Part shown: piece after piece, positions 35,449-46,190 of the stretch
Numbering within the stretch: position 1 is the stretch's first letter
Layout of the letters: every line of letters starts with the position of its first letter
Assembly: GCF_000517105.1 (NCBI RefSeq)
Contig: NZ_KI912149.1
Location: forward strand, 198,712-262,711
Length of the DNA: 64,000 bases
Source of the DNA: Fischerella sp. PCC 9605
Lineage (GTDB): Bacteria > Cyanobacteriota > Cyanobacteriia > Cyanobacteriales > Nostocaceae
Reading direction: 5' to 3'
Notes under the pieces: generated by a model
What the model saw: only the letters and a program-made list of their open reading frames with translations
The model's database searches: none
What the model was told of the DNA's origin: nothing
Translations under genes and position numbers: made by a program

Positions 35449-36789
35449 TTAATTGCGTGGTGGCGTCCGCCGATTTCGCAGAAAATCAGGAATATCCAAG
35501 ATCGGTCCTTTTTCTTTCGGTTCCGGATTTTGTGTAGGGGGATTAGCTGCGGGAGGCTGGGGCATTGGTCGTCTTTGTGGTGAGGATGATAGTGGCCGGC
35601 CTTGGGTGACGCCTGGCTGTTGCGCGGCTGGCATTTCACCAGTAAATCCAGTAGCAATGACAGTAAGCCTCACTTCTCCCTGGAGTCTGTCATCAATTAC
35701 TGCCCCAAAAATAATATTGGCGTTGGGGTCAACCACTTCATAGATTGTTTCTGCTGCGGCATTCACTTCGTGCAAAGTGAGATCGCTACCACCAGTGATA
35801 TTAAAGACAACTCCTCTAGCTCCTTCAATAGAACATTCGAGTAAAGGCGAAGAAATCGCAGCGATCGCCGCTTCTCTGGCTCTGGATTTTCCAGAACCAA
35901 TACCGATCCCCATTAGTGCCGATCCTGCATCTGCCATTACTGCTCGCACATCAGCAAAGTCAACGTTGATCAAGCCAGGAATAGTGATGATATCAGAAAT
36001 GCCTTGTACCCCTTGCCGCAGCACATCATCTGCATAGCGAAAAGCTTCTTGCATCGGCGTTTGCTCTGGGATCACTTCCAGCAGCTTGTTGTTAGGGATA
36101 ATAATCAACGTATCCACCCTACTTTTCAGCCCTTCGATGCCCTGCTCTGCTTGACTAATGCGACGGCGTCCTTCAAAGACAAATGGACGCGTAACTACAC
36201 CAACAGTGAGAGCACCCATTTCTTTGGCTACTTCCGCCACAATCGGGGCTGCACCCGTACCAGTTCCACCCCCCATACCAGCAGTGATAAACACTAAGTC
36301 GGCACCCTCTAAAGCCGTAGCAATCTCGTCCCGTGATTCCTCAGCAGCTTTTTGACCAATGGCAGGATTGCCACCAGCTCCTAACCCTCGTGTCAGCTTC
36401 TGCCCTATTTGTAGGCGGGAGGGAGCAGCAGCTAGAGTGAGGGCTTGGGCATCGGTGTTAATTGACCAAAACTCCACCCCACTTACATCTGATGCAATCA
36501 TGCGGTTAACAGCATTACTGCCGCCACCCCCCACACCAATCACCTTAATGTTGGCAACTCGACCGGGAACAATGTCGCCTATTCGGGTGTCTTCGCGCTC
36601 GATTTTCTTGCTGTCATTGTTCTGCCCGAAGCTCAGCCCTGAATTATTAAATGGGTTGGTGGAGTTAACAGCTAGTGAAAAAGCAGATTGTCCTGGAGAC
36701 TGGGAGTTTCTATAGGTAAGCCCTTGGTTATTATCAAGTGTCATTGGATTCACAAAGGTAGATAAACGACTTTTTAAGGTGTTATTCAC
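35449..36789 (-). CDS. ftsZ: Cell division protein FtsZ
   Basis: A 446-residue tubulin-like GTPase that forms the division ring. An N-terminal extension of about 75 residues, rich in Asn and Ser, precedes the core, as in filamentous cyanobacteria. The core shows [17 protein letters not shown], the tubulin signature [10 protein letters not shown], and FVFEGRRR. A Pro-rich linker (about 385-425) leads to the C-terminal peptide DIPDFLRNR, which binds membrane tethers. ftsQ lies upstream on the same strand, but 1.1 kb away. Confidence 0.98.
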   Translation of the reverse strand: MNNTLKSRLSTFVNPMTLDNNQGLTYRNSQSPGQSAFSLAVNSTNPFNNSGLSFGQNNDSKKIEREDTRIGDIVPGRVANIKVIGVGGGGSNAVNRMIASDVSGVEFWSINTDAQALTLAAAPSRLQIGQKLTRGLGAGGNPAIGQKAAEESRDEIATALEGADLVFITAGMGGGTGTGAAPIVAEVAKEMGALTVGVVTRPFVFEGRRRISQAEQGIEGLKSRVDTLIIIPNNKLLEVIPEQTPMQEAFRYADDVLRQGVQGISDIITIPGLINVDFADVRAVMADAGSALMGIGIGSGKSRAREAAIAAISSPLLECSIEGARGVVFNITGGSDLTLHEVNAAAETIYEVVDPNANIIFGAVIDDRLQGEVRLTVIATGFTGEMPAAQQPGVTQGRPLSSSPQRRPMPQPPAANPPTQNPEPKEKGPILDIPDFLRNRRTPPRN

Positions 36790-37930
36790 CTAAGAGTCAA
36801 CTATAGTTTGACGCTGCCATAAACTGTGGCATTGTTCTTCTTGTTCTCACTACTTCCAACCTTTTCAGGATTGGAGGCGGGAAAATTTACTATGGGATAG
36901 CCATCAAGGCACCTGTTTGCACAGCTAATTCTAGAGAAGTATACCTACTATTTATCTAAAATTGACTTATATAACTTCCGCTAGACATTAATATCTTCAA
37001 TATCTTCACTGCTTTTTCGCTGATTGTGCTCGGTATACCTTTGGTAATCTCAATAACCTCTCCCTTTTGCTGCTGATGATTTACTTTAGTCATTAATTTT
37101 ACAACTGTAAGTGATATTTTTTTTCTTTTCTCACTAGAAAAACTAATGAAACTTGGTATAAATTGGAAATTAATAAAGAATTTAACCACTGTTAAAAGTA
37201 ATTAATTCTTGCCTTTGAATTGCTTCTACTGATAAAATTATTGTTTTTAAATATACGTTTATTCCCCGAATTACTTATACGCGGGAAATACTGAGCTAAT
37301 TGTATTATTTATCAAGACGCGGTGCATCTTGCCTGTGCTAATCATATGTTCAATAGAATTCACCATTGTAGATAATTGCAATTTAAGACACAAAATTTCC
37401 CTTGTGTTTACCTACCCTTAAACTTGAAGCAACTTAAGTTGGTACAAAGGCACACAGTCATCTTAGATTTTGTTTGCAAATCTTGAACTACTTCACTCAG
37501 CGAAACAGTAGCTTGAGATGTCTCCAACTCCTGTATTAGAAAAGGGCAAAGCAGCGTTGCTCCCAAAGTAATCTATTTATAGGGTATCAAATGCTACATT
37601 ATAACTGCATGGATGAGCAGGTAATAGAATTAACTTAACTCTAGCGGGTCTGGCGTTGACTTGAGGATTAGGTAGGTAACAGGCGTTTTCCAAGTGGGAC
37701 GCCTTCATCAAATTGTCTGGCATCATTGCACCCCATTGTTAGGTGTTAGGGTAATAACTACTATCTAAAGAGGGAGTTTGCAATTATACTCCCCAATTTT
37801 AATTTAGAAGTTAACGCTGATTTTTATGGAATGGATTACTGGAGAACCAAAAGTAACAAATATATTTTTCAGCATAAAACTTCTTTATTGACTAGGAGCT
37901 TTTTTCTACATCAAATACCTAAATATTTTT
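36790..37930. other. Long gap between ftsQ and ftsZ
   Basis: These 1141 bases carry no convincing gene; a 77-codon minus-strand frame at 36956-37189 looks random. The sequence is AT-rich with no strong hairpins or repeats that I can see. As the upstream region of ftsZ, it probably holds its promoters and regulatory sites. Confidence 0.5.
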
Positions 37931-38776
37931 TCAGGGGGTTTTGGAATTAATTTCTCTGCTTTTTTGATTCATTTGTACTAAGGGATGTTCTGGATTTCTT
38001 AGATCGATGTACTCTATTTGATTGGGATTCAGTTGTGAAGGTAAATGGCGTATTTGGGCAAGTACCTGGATATGTTCGGGCAACTGAGAACTCGGTGTAC
38101 CCAGATGTACTGGGCCTAGTTCTGTTTTCAAAATTAAATTCGTTGGGTCTTGCCAATCAATTTCCATCACTTTCACAGGACTTTTACTTATGGCTTGATA
38201 GAGTGGAGACCAGTAGGGACGATATAGTTCTGGTGAGCCAATCACTTTTAACTTTGGTAGCTCTACTCTGGAATTTAGCGATGTAAATTTTTCTAAAGGC
38301 ATCCATACGCCATTAGCATCTAGTAGCCCTACGTTTATTGTCTTGTTGTCGTTGTCAATGTTTCTTTTCCCTCGGCGCGTTTGAGCGATCGCTACAGGTA
38401 CTCTTTCTTGAACTTGGACTAATAATCCGGGAGGAAACAAACGACGACTAACACTAGCTTGTGCAATGGTAGGTTGTTGCTGCAAAGAACGGGCGATACG
38501 AGACGGTTCAACCCGCCATAAAGACTGAGGATAAGATAGGGTCAGCAATGACTGAACTTCCTCATCCGAAAGTAATTGATTGCCTGAAATCACAACATCT
38601 TTGGAATTTTTGAGAACCCAAATTGGTTGAATGCTTATCCACAACAGACCACCTGCTAAACCAGTAACAGCTAGGGTTTGCCAAATAGCCTGAATAAATT
38701 TTACCTGCCGTTTTTTCCGTAATTTATTACGGCGTCCTGCTAGAATTGTGCGGGAAATTGATACTATGCCAGCCAT
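37931..38776 (-). CDS. ftsQ: Cell division protein FtsQ/DivIB
   Basis: A 281-residue bitopic membrane protein. A basic cytoplasmic N-terminus (RRNKLRKKRQ) is followed by one transmembrane helix (about 33-50). A POTRA domain comes next (VVISGNQLLSDEEVQSLL, then SLWRVEPSRIARSLQQQP) and the FtsQ domain after it (VGLLDANGVWMPLEKF, about 145-265). It links the divisome to septal wall synthesis and is needed with FtsZ. It stands upstream of ftsZ on the same strand; no murC, murB or ddl gene adjoins it within the window. Confidence 0.9.
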   Translation of the reverse strand: MAGIVSISRTILAGRRNKLRKKRQVKFIQAIWQTLAVTGLAGGLLWISIQPIWVLKNSKDVVISGNQLLSDEEVQSLLTLSYPQSLWRVEPSRIARSLQQQPTIAQASVSRRLFPPGLLVQVQERVPVAIAQTRRGKRNIDNDNKTINVGLLDANGVWMPLEKFTSLNSRVELPKLKVIGSPELYRPYWSPLYQAISKSPVKVMEIDWQDPTNLILKTELGPVHLGTPSSQLPEHIQVLAQIRHLPSQLNPNQIEYIDLRNPEHPLVQMNQKSREINSKTP

Positions 38777-39627
38777 TCAAACCCCTTCCACACTTTCAGT
38801 CTAAATCGTTATTGCACTCCTCTCATTCACTAATTTCAGTCAAAGCTGCTGGTGAGGTAGAAACGTCATCCTTAAGAAGTCTTTTGAAGTAGTAACACTT
38901 TACAGCAGCCAAACAAAGATTGTGGTGCTTGTAACTTTTTACTATTCAAGTTTGCGGTGTTGGTTTTAAATCGAATGTAGCCTTTTCGCTATGAAGTGAC
39001 AGCCATCATTTCATCAAAAAGGCTACAACATGATATTGACACATTAACCGCAATATGCAGTGCTTTGAAAATAGAATTGAGGAATAAGCGGAACTGAATT
39101 ATACTCCAATTTTGCGTTTGCCAAGGAATTCTCTATTACATAAACGCTTACTATTTAGACTCCTATGAAAAGGAGTGTGATGTCTATTATAGAAATTTGT
39201 ATCATGTATTACATTGATGTAGTTATTGCAGAAAATAAAATTAGACATATATACTGTTGCTGGTTGGCAAAATTTAGTCATAATAATCACTATTACATGA
39301 AATAATTGCTTAATAGACTGTTATTACTACTCTGTAGTAGCTGTTACTGTTACAACACAAATTAAAACTTTTGCATTTAGTTTATTTTGCGGTTGTACCG
39401 GAAAATCTAGTCACAATAATTGTCTTTAGTTATAGCTAGAGATTGTCAAAACCTCTGAAGCAGGTGTAAAAAGGACAATACAATTAACCGATCGGGGATG
39501 ATAATATCCTTACTACGCTACGGACATTTGCTTGCGGCAGTATATGCACTAAGTAGTGTTTTAGCATACCTCAAAAGAGAGGTAGGGAATATTTGTATAT
39601 AAGCATACAAATCAAATTTGCATCTAC
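38777..39627. other. Divergent intergenic region between ftsQ and the ATPase gene
   Basis: About 850 AT-rich bases carry the promoters of ftsQ (minus) and the ATPase gene (plus). No gene, repeat or terminator is convincing; the only frames are short and AT-driven. Confidence 0.4.
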
Positions 39628-40974
39628 ATGAAAACAGCACTAAATTTGCAACGCTTTTATCAAGCCTGTAACCCCAGCAAAACGCTGGTGATGGGTGATG
39701 CATCGGATCGACAATACTACATAGACTTTTCTGATGTGCGTGGCTGCAAAATCGTGGAGGAATTGCAGCGCACCATCGTCCGTATTTCTCCTAATGACCC
39801 AACCTGCCAGCTATTTACAGGTCATATAGGCTGCGGTAAGTCTACAGAATTGCAGCGCCTCAAGGCAGAACTGGAGCAGGCAGGATTCCATGTGGTTTAT
39901 TTTGAATCTAGCCAAGATTTGGATATGGCAGATATTGACGTCAGCGATATTTTGCTGAGTATAGCTCGTCAAATTAGTGCTAGTTTAGAAGCCATAAATA
40001 TTAAAGAGAAATCAGGTTACTTTGCCAATCTGTTTAGGGAAATTGGGGATTTTTTACAAACCCCGATAGAGTTATCAGCAGAAGCAGAGTTGTCTTTGGG
40101 TATTGCTAAAATCAGTGCCAAAACCAAAGATAGTCCTCAATTGCGGAGCCAGCTGCGACAATACTTGGAACCACGTACCAATAGTATTTTGCAAGCAATC
40201 AACGAAGAGTTGTTAGACAAAGCAGTTCAACAATTAAAGCAGCGTGGTAATAAAGGATTGGTTGCGATCGTTGATAATTTGGATCGAGTAGATATGCGTC
40301 CCTTGGCATCTGGGCGATCGCTACCAGAGTATCTTTTTATTGATAGAGGCGAGCAATTACGCCGACTCAAATGCCATGTAGTTTACACAATTCCCTTGGC
40401 ATTAATTTTTTCCAATGAGTACGAGACACTCAAAAATCGCCTTGGAGGTGGCATTGCTCCCAAGGTGTTGCCAATGGTACTCGTGCGCCAACGAGATGGT
40501 AGTGACTACGAACCAGGAATGTCTCTGTTGCGTCAATTAGTTCTAACAAGAGCTTTTCCCGAGGTTCCTTGGAATATCAGACCGACATTGATCCCAGAGT
40601 TATTCGATACTCCACAAACTTTGGATCGCTTATGTCGCATTAGTGGCGGTCACATTCGTAATTTATTGGGACTGCTGTATAGTTGCCTGCAACGGCAAGA
40701 TCCGCCTTTTTCTCGGGATTGTTTAGAAGCAGTAATCAAAGACTACCGCGATGACTTGCTACTAGCAATTGATGAACATGTCTGGGAATTGCTATTGGAA
40801 GTAGTTAACCAACAGAGTATCAAAGGCGAGTCTGATTACCAGATATTGCTACGCAGTATGTTTGTCTTTGAATACCGCGATCCCACAGGGCGTTGGTTTG
40901 GCATCAGTCCGGCGTTGGCAGAAACAGAAAAAATCCTTGCTTGGCAGCAAAACAAGTTAGTTCATAATTCATAA
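39628..40974 (+). CDS. P-loop ATPase, partner of the STAND protein
   Basis: A 448-residue soluble ATPase. Walker A is GHIGCGKSTEL (about residues 65-75) and Walker B is GLVAIVDNLDRVD (about 210-222), followed by arginine-rich sensor-like segments (RGEQLRRLKCHVVYTIPLAL). The C-terminal half (GHIRNLLGLLYSCLQ and so on) is helical. It resembles KAP/STAND-like AAA+ ATPases of unknown client. The last residues (HNS) and the stop codon lie in the AATTCAT heptamer repeat. Its end is 31 bases from the STAND/WD40 gene, so the two are probably cotranscribed. Confidence 0.75.
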   Translation: MKTALNLQRFYQACNPSKTLVMGDASDRQYYIDFSDVRGCKIVEELQRTIVRISPNDPTCQLFTGHIGCGKSTELQRLKAELEQAGFHVVYFESSQDLDMADIDVSDILLSIARQISASLEAINIKEKSGYFANLFREIGDFLQTPIELSAEAELSLGIAKISAKTKDSPQLRSQLRQYLEPRTNSILQAINEELLDKAVQQLKQRGNKGLVAIVDNLDRVDMRPLASGRSLPEYLFIDRGEQLRRLKCHVVYTIPLALIFSNEYETLKNRLGGGIAPKVLPMVLVRQRDGSDYEPGMSLLRQLVLTRAFPEVPWNIRPTLIPELFDTPQTLDRLCRISGGHIRNLLGLLYSCLQRQDPPFSRDCLEAVIKDYRDDLLLAIDEHVWELLLEVVNQQSIKGESDYQILLRSMFVFEYRDPTGRWFGISPALAETEKILAWQQNKLVHNS

Positions 40975-40984
40975 TTCATAATTA
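40964..40984. repeat. AATTCAT heptamer run at a gene end
   Basis: Three tandem heptamers overlap the final codons and stop of the ATPase gene and fill most of the gap to the next gene. It is the same unit as at 11012-11048. Confidence 0.75.
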
Positions 40985-41005
40985 TTTCTGGTTCTGTTTG
41001 GAAAT

Positions 41006-44000
41006 ATGACAGAGTTGCAATTCATAACAGCCCAGAGTGCCAGTGAAAATCAGCGTTCTCTGCAAAGGTTAATTCGGGCGATCGCACTCTCTAAAAATCA
41101 ATTTGCCTTGATTTTAGTGCGATGCAATTATGGGCATTTATGCGACCAAATGTTAGAGACTCTCCGCTCTTTAACAAAGGATATATACTTGCGAGAAATT
41201 TTTCTTTGCCCATCAGCAAAGGCTCTACACGCCACGATAGTCTCAGAACTATTTCTAGATAATCCTGCCGTTGTCACAGATTGTTTACCATCTGCTGTAA
41301 TGGTTTTTGGTCTGGAAACAGTTAACGCCCTAGAAGACTTACTTATTGGTATCAACCAAGCACGAGATATCTACGCCGATAGTTTTCCTTTTCCTCTGGT
41401 ATTGTGGCTCAAAGATGAAGTGGCAACATTGCTGTCTAGATTAGCACCTGATTTTAAAAGCTGGGCTGCAACCACGATCAAATTTGAAATAGCAAAAGAA
41501 GATTTAATTGCTTTAATCAAACAGCAAACGGAATCTTTATTTGCCAAAGTTTTAGCAGCAGGTGCCGAACAGTTTTTATCCAATGCTGCCCTTGATTTAG
41601 ATCCAAAATCTCAGCAACGCCGCGAAATTGAGTCAGCACGTTATGATTTGCTTCGCCTTTATAACGTCAAATTGGAACCAGAATTAGAGGCCAGTCTCGA
41701 ATTTGTTTTAGGACGCGATCGCTATGCTAATGATGAAATTGAAGATGCATTAGACTATTTTCAACACAGTCTGAAGCTTTGGCAGCTTTGCTTAGATGGG
41801 GGGATAAGGGGATGGGGGGATGGGGGGATGTCTTCTCCCCACCACCCCATCACCCCACCACCCCATCTTCTTCGACAGGCTGTAGTACTCTTCCACATGG
41901 GACTGTGTTATCGTCGCATGGCTGAATTACGTCCTGCTCTTAACAGAAGATACTGGCAAGATGCGCTTTTTTGGTTTAGGCAATGTCTGGAAGTGTTGGA
42001 AGCAGCACAAAGAAAAGATTTGGTTGCTAAATTTATTTTGTCAGCTTGTGAAATACTGCAACGTCTACAAGCCTGGAAAGACTTAAAAGAATTAGCTCTC
42101 AAGTCTCTAGAACTGCATCGCATCTACGGCACAAAGGCACAAGTCGCCCAAGACTATGGCTTTTTGGCTGCTGTGGCAGCTTCTGAGTCCAACTGGATAG
42201 CAGCCCATGAATTAGCGAATTCTGCTCTTTCTATTGCCGAGGAAGATCCAGAAGTTTCGCGACAGCAAGAAAGTTCTTATCTCCTTTTGCTAGGGCGCAC
42301 GCAGCGGCATATAGGTGAGTCGGAAGAAGCCGTCAATAATCTGGAATGGGCGAAAGTTGTTTGTGAACCGCAGTACGAACCATCGCTTTACTTAGAGATA
42401 GTAGATGAGTTGCGATCGCTTTATTTTGTTGAGCGTCATGACTACCTAGAAGCATTTAATCTCAAGCAAGAAAAAATTCAAATCGAGCATCAGTACGGCT
42501 TTCGTGCCTTTATTGGTGCAAGTCAACTGCAACCACAACGTTACAGAATTAATCCTGCTTTACAGTCGCAAAAAAATACAGCCTTCCCTGAAGAAATTGC
42601 TCAAGAAATCGCCGCTTCTGGAAGGCACCAAGATATTCATCGTTTGATTGAAAGAATTACTCGTGCCGACTGTAAACTGACAGTTATTTACGGCCCTAGT
42701 GGCGTTGGTAAAAGCTCAATTCTGAAAGCTGGATTAGTACCAGCATTGAAACAAACTATCATCGGAGAACGCAATCCTTTACCGATAGTCTTGTCTGTTT
42801 ATACAGATTGGTTGACTACTTTAGGGCATAGTATAAATCACGCGATCGCTCAAACAGAAATAGCTATTACTACAGACTTTTCAACCAGCATCTTATTAGA
42901 AAATTTGCAATACTTAGCAGAACGTAATTACACGATTATTTTAATATTAGATCAATTTGAAGAATTCTTTTTTGTTAATAAGCATCCATTAGAAAGATTA
43001 GAATTTTACAAATTTTTTAGCGAATGTTTGAATATTGCATATGTAAAGATTATTCTCTCTTTAAGAGAAGATTATTTACATTATTTATTAGAATTAGAAA
43101 GACTAAGTAATCAGAATCATGATACTGCTTATGACTTGGGTGTAATTAACAGAAATATCCTTGACAAGGATATTCGCTACTATTTAGGCAAATTTTCTAA
43201 AAAAGATGCAATCGGTGTTATTCACAGTTTGACTCAAAGTTCTCATCATGAATTAAGTCATAAGTTAATTAACCAATTAGTGCATGACTTAGCAGGAGAA
43301 AGTCAAGAAGTACATCCGATTGAATTACAAATAGTCTGTGCCCAACTGCAAACAGAAAATATTACTACAATTGAAGAATATAAGCGTTGCGGCGGTTCAA
43401 AAAAACTGGTTAAGCGCTGGCTAGAAGAAGTTATCAAAGATTGTGGTCGGGAAAACGAACAGATAAGTTGGAAACTACTGTTTGAATTAACTGATGAAAA
43501 AGGTACGCGACCGCTAAAAGCGAAAGATGATTTAGTAGTGGCGTTGGCAAAAGAGGGAGATGGGGAGATAGGGAGATGGGGAGTTGGGAAGAGAAATTCA
43601 CATCATCATCCCATCAAAAATTTGGAAATGATTTTAGATATATTGGTGGGCAGTGGATTAGTACTGCGAGTACGTGAAGAGTCTGGCGATCGCTATCAGT
43701 TAGTTCACGATTATTTAGTAGAACCAATTCGTCAAAAAAATAACTATGGTATAGTTGCCGAACTTGAAAAAGTTCGATTTGAAAAAACTAGAGCGGAAGT
43801 AGCTCAAAGGCTCAGCAAAGAGCAACTCAATTTAGTTTTACAAAAACGACTGCGAGAAGCACGCATAGCAGGTGTAGTACTGGCAATGATGTCGGCAACC
43901 ATAGCAGGATTATGGTGGCAAGCCGACTTACAAAAAAGAGCAGCAGTTCGCGAAACCCTCAGGGCTGAACGTAGCGAAACTAACTTAAAAATTAGCGCCA

Positions 44001-46057
44001 TCACTGCTGCTTCAGAAGCTTTGTTTACCTCTAATAAAGAATTTGATGCCCTGTTAGAAAGCTTGCGGGCTTGGCGGAGTCTTAAACAAGCAAAAGGAGT
44101 CCAATCGGACACTCGGATGCGGGTAGTGACAGCCTTACAACAAGCAGTTTACGGCGTCACAGAAGTTAATCGTTTAGAAGGGCATAAGGATATTGTTTGG
44201 GGCGTAGCGTTCAGTCCTGATGGTCAATTGTTGGCATCAGGTAGCCGCGATCGCACCGTGAAATTGTGGCGTTCTAACGGCGCTTTACTTCAAACCCTCA
44301 ACGCCCATAGTGATGCGATCGCTGGTCTGAGTTTTAGCCCTGATGGCAAAACCCTAGCTTCTGCCAGTCTCGACAACACAGTGAAGATTTGGCATCGTAA
44401 TCCAATTACAGGAAAGTTTTACTCAAAGCCTTACAAAACCCTCCAAGGGCACGCTGATTGGATTTTTAGCGTGGATTTTAGCCCAGACGGGAAGTTTTTG
44501 GCTACTGGTAGTAAAGATGCAACTGTCAGACTCTGGCGTCGGGACGGGAAATTAGTCAAAACACTACGCGGACATCAAGGTTGGGTGAACTGGGTAAACT
44601 TTAGTCCTGACGGCAAGTTCATTGCCTCAGCTAGTGATGACAAGACAGTCAAAATCTGGCGACGAGACGGGAAATTAGTTAAAACTTTGTCAGGACACCA
44701 AGAAGGAGTAACTGCTGTAGCTTTCAGTCCTGACGGTCAAATACTGGCAACAGGAGGTCGAGACAAAACAGTTAAGCTTTGGCGGCGTCTGGGTAAAAGT
44801 GGTAAAGATGCCTATAAATTTCGTCTTTACAAAAGTTTGCAGCAGCATAGCAGTACGGTTTGGAGTTTGAGCTTCAGTCCTAATGGTCAACAGATAGCTT
44901 CCGCAGGTGATGACGATACCATACACCTGTGGAGTGTCAACGGTACTTTACTCAAAACCTTTAAAGGCCATAGCGGCGCAGTTGTGAGTGTGTCTTTCAG
45001 CCCCAACCGCAAACTGCTGGCATCAGCAAGTTATGACAAAACTGTGAGACTGTGGGGTTTAGATGCTCCAACATTGCCCGTCCTCCAAGGTCATAAGGAT
45101 CGAGTTTTGAGTGTTGCTTGGAGTCGCGATAGTAAGATGTTAGCCTCCGGCAGTAACGACCATACTGTGAAACTCTGGCAACGAGAACGCAGTAGCGGTA
45201 GAACTCGTCTTTACAAGACTTTGGCAGCACATGCAGACAAAGTTCCCAGCGTTAGTTTTAATCCCAACGGTCAGATGCTGGCATCGGGGAGTTATGACAA
45301 AACCGTAAAACTTTGGGGGCTTGACGGTCATCTCCTCAAGACGCTTCCAGGACATAGTGATAGCGTCATGAGTGTCAGTTTCAGTCCAGACGGCGAGTTG
45401 TTGGCATCAGGTAGTAAAGATCGGACAGTGAAACTTTGGAACCGTGAGGGTAGCTTGCTGAAGACTTTAGTAGGGCATAGCGGTTGGGTAAATAGCGTAA
45501 ATTTTAGTCCTGATGGGCAAGTTATTGCTTCTGCTAGCGATGACCAAACAGTGAAACTTTGGCAGCGAAATGGTAATTTGTTAAAAACTTTCTCACCCCA
45601 TGAAAGCTGGGTTTTGGGTGTAAGTTTTAGCCCCACTGACCATTTGCTCGCTTCCGCTAGCTGGGACAACACTATCAGGCTGTGGCGTTCTGATGGCACG
45701 TTGTTGAAAACTTTGTTAAAGGGTTACAGCGATAGTGTCAACTCTGTAACTTTCAGTCCCAACGGTGAAATTCTTGCCGCCGCCAGCTGGGACAGCACTG
45801 TTAAACTCTGGAGTCGCGATGGCAAATTGATTAAAACTCTGAATGGACATCACGCTCCTGTATTGAGTGTTAGCTTTAGCCCCAATGGTCAAACATTAGC
45901 ATCTGCTGGTGATGACAACTCGATTATTTTATGGAATTTAGACATGAATGACTTGCTGGTGCGCGGTTGCAACTGGGTAAGTAACTATCTTCGGTACAAC
46001 CGCAATGTTGATCAGCGCGATCGCAGCATTTGTAATGGTGTTACTACCCAGCGCTAA
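41006..46057 (+). CDS. Giant STAND NTPase with TPR-like region and 14 WD40 repeats
   Basis: A 1683-residue protein. N-terminal domain (1-200) of unknown type; helical TPR-like region (about 210-500); nSTAND NTPase (Walker A YGPSGVGKSSILKAG near 563, Walker B ILDQFEEFFF near 646); winged-helix-like part; coiled coil and one hydrophobic segment (about 953-973). Fourteen WD40 repeats follow (about 1055-1650), enough for two seven-bladed propellers. STAND proteins act as switches: ligand binding to the repeats opens the NTPase and drives assembly. In-frame low-complexity inserts occur at about 264-290 and 849-867. No separate effector domain is visible; the partner ATPase encoded upstream may supply output. 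A defence or signalling role is inference. Confidence 0.85.
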   Translation: MTELQFITAQSASENQRSLQRLIRAIALSKNQFALILVRCNYGHLCDQMLETLRSLTKDIYLREIFLCPSAKALHATIVSELFLDNPAVVTDCLPSAVMVFGLETVNALEDLLIGINQARDIYADSFPFPLVLWLKDEVATLLSRLAPDFKSWAATTIKFEIAKEDLIALIKQQTESLFAKVLAAGAEQFLSNAALDLDPKSQQRREIESARYDLLRLYNVKLEPELEASLEFVLGRDRYANDEIEDALDYFQHSLKLWQLCLDGGIRGWGDGGMSSPHHPITPPPHLLRQAVVLFHMGLCYRRMAELRPALNRRYWQDALFWFRQCLEVLEAAQRKDLVAKFILSACEILQRLQAWKDLKELALKSLELHRIYGTKAQVAQDYGFLAAVAASESNWIAAHELANSALSIAEEDPEVSRQQESSYLLLLGRTQRHIGESEEAVNNLEWAKVVCEPQYEPSLYLEIVDELRSLYFVERHDYLEAFNLKQEKIQIEHQYGFRAFIGASQLQPQRYRINPALQSQKNTAFPEEIAQEIAASGRHQDIHRLIERITRADCKLTVIYGPSGVGKSSILKAGLVPALKQTIIGERNPLPIVLSVYTDWLTTLGHSINHAIAQTEIAITTDFSTSILLENLQYLAERNYTIILILDQFEEFFFVNKHPLERLEFYKFFSECLNIAYVKIILSLREDYLHYLLELERLSNQNHDTAYDLGVINRNILDKDIRYYLGKFSKKDAIGVIHSLTQSSHHELSHKLINQLVHDLAGESQEVHPIELQIVCAQLQTENITTIEEYKRCGGSKKLVKRWLEEVIKDCGRENEQISWKLLFELTDEKGTRPLKAKDDLVVALAKEGDGEIGRWGVGKRNSHHHPIKNLEMILDILVGSGLVLRVREESGDRYQLVHDYLVEPIRQKNNYGIVAELEKVRFEKTRAEVAQRLSKEQLNLVLQKRLREARIAGVVLAMMSATIAGLWWQADLQKRAAVRETLRAERSETNLKISAITAASEALFTSNKEFDALLESLRAWRSLKQAKGVQSDTRMRVVTALQQAVYGVTEVNRLEGHKDIVWGVAFSPDGQLLASGSRDRTVKLWRSNGALLQTLNAHSDAIAGLSFSPDGKTLASASLDNTVKIWHRNPITGKFYSKPYKTLQGHADWIFSVDFSPDGKFLATGSKDATVRLWRRDGKLVKTLRGHQGWVNWVNFSPDGKFIASASDDKTVKIWRRDGKLVKTLSGHQEGVTAVAFSPDGQILATGGRDKTVKLWRRLGKSGKDAYKFRLYKSLQQHSSTVWSLSFSPNGQQIASAGDDDTIHLWSVNGTLLKTFKGHSGAVVSVSFSPNRKLLASASYDKTVRLWGLDAPTLPVLQGHKDRVLSVAWSRDSKMLASGSNDHTVKLWQRERSSGRTRLYKTLAAHADKVPSVSFNPNGQMLASGSYDKTVKLWGLDGHLLKTLPGHSDSVMSVSFSPDGELLASGSKDRTVKLWNREGSLLKTLVGHSGWVNSVNFSPDGQVIASASDDQTVKLWQRNGNLLKTFSPHESWVLGVSFSPTDHLLASASWDNTIRLWRSDGTLLKTLLKGYSDSVNSVTFSPNGEILAAASWDSTVKLWSRDGKLIKTLNGHHAPVLSVSFSPNGQTLASAGDDNSIILWNLDMNDLLVRGCNWVSNYLRYNRNVDQRDRSICNGVTTQR
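41797..41875 (+). repeat. STRR insert inside the STAND gene
   Basis: GGATGGGG-type units followed by their inverted form (CACCCCAT/CACCCCAC), about 79 bases, read through in frame as a Gly/Trp-rich then His/Pro-rich stretch. The arms could fold into a strong hairpin within the gene. Confidence 0.8.
43552..43604 (+). repeat. Second STRR insert inside the STAND gene
   Basis: GAGATGGG/GAGATAGG units, in frame, encode EGDGEIGRWGVGKRN. The surrounding sequence (LVVALAKEG ... IKNLEMILD) would read continuously without it. Confidence 0.65.
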
Positions 46058-46059
46058 AG

Positions 46060-46190
46060 TTAAGAGGGGTAGAGAGGGAGATAGGGAAAGAGGGGGAAAT
46101 GTAATAACAAATCTCTCACTCTCCCCCTCCCCCTCCCCCTCCCCCTACTTCCCCCACTCTCCCACTCTTCCACTTCCCCACTCCTCTCCA
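46060..46190. repeat. STRR cluster (GGGAGA / CCCCCT units)
   Basis: Purine-rich units (GAGAGGGAGATAGGG) are followed by pyrimidine-rich CCCCCT and CCCACTCT units. It fills the convergent gap after the STAND gene and extends into the last codons of the minus-strand gene at 46145-46492. Confidence 0.8.

Noticed and set aside
36956-37189. 77-codon minus-strand frame upstream of ftsZ
   Set aside because: AT-rich composition, no recognisable motif, no ribosome-binding site that convinces.
44170-45940. Opposite-strand frames in the WD40 region
   Set aside because: They are mirror frames created by the WD40 repeats, with no independent evidence.
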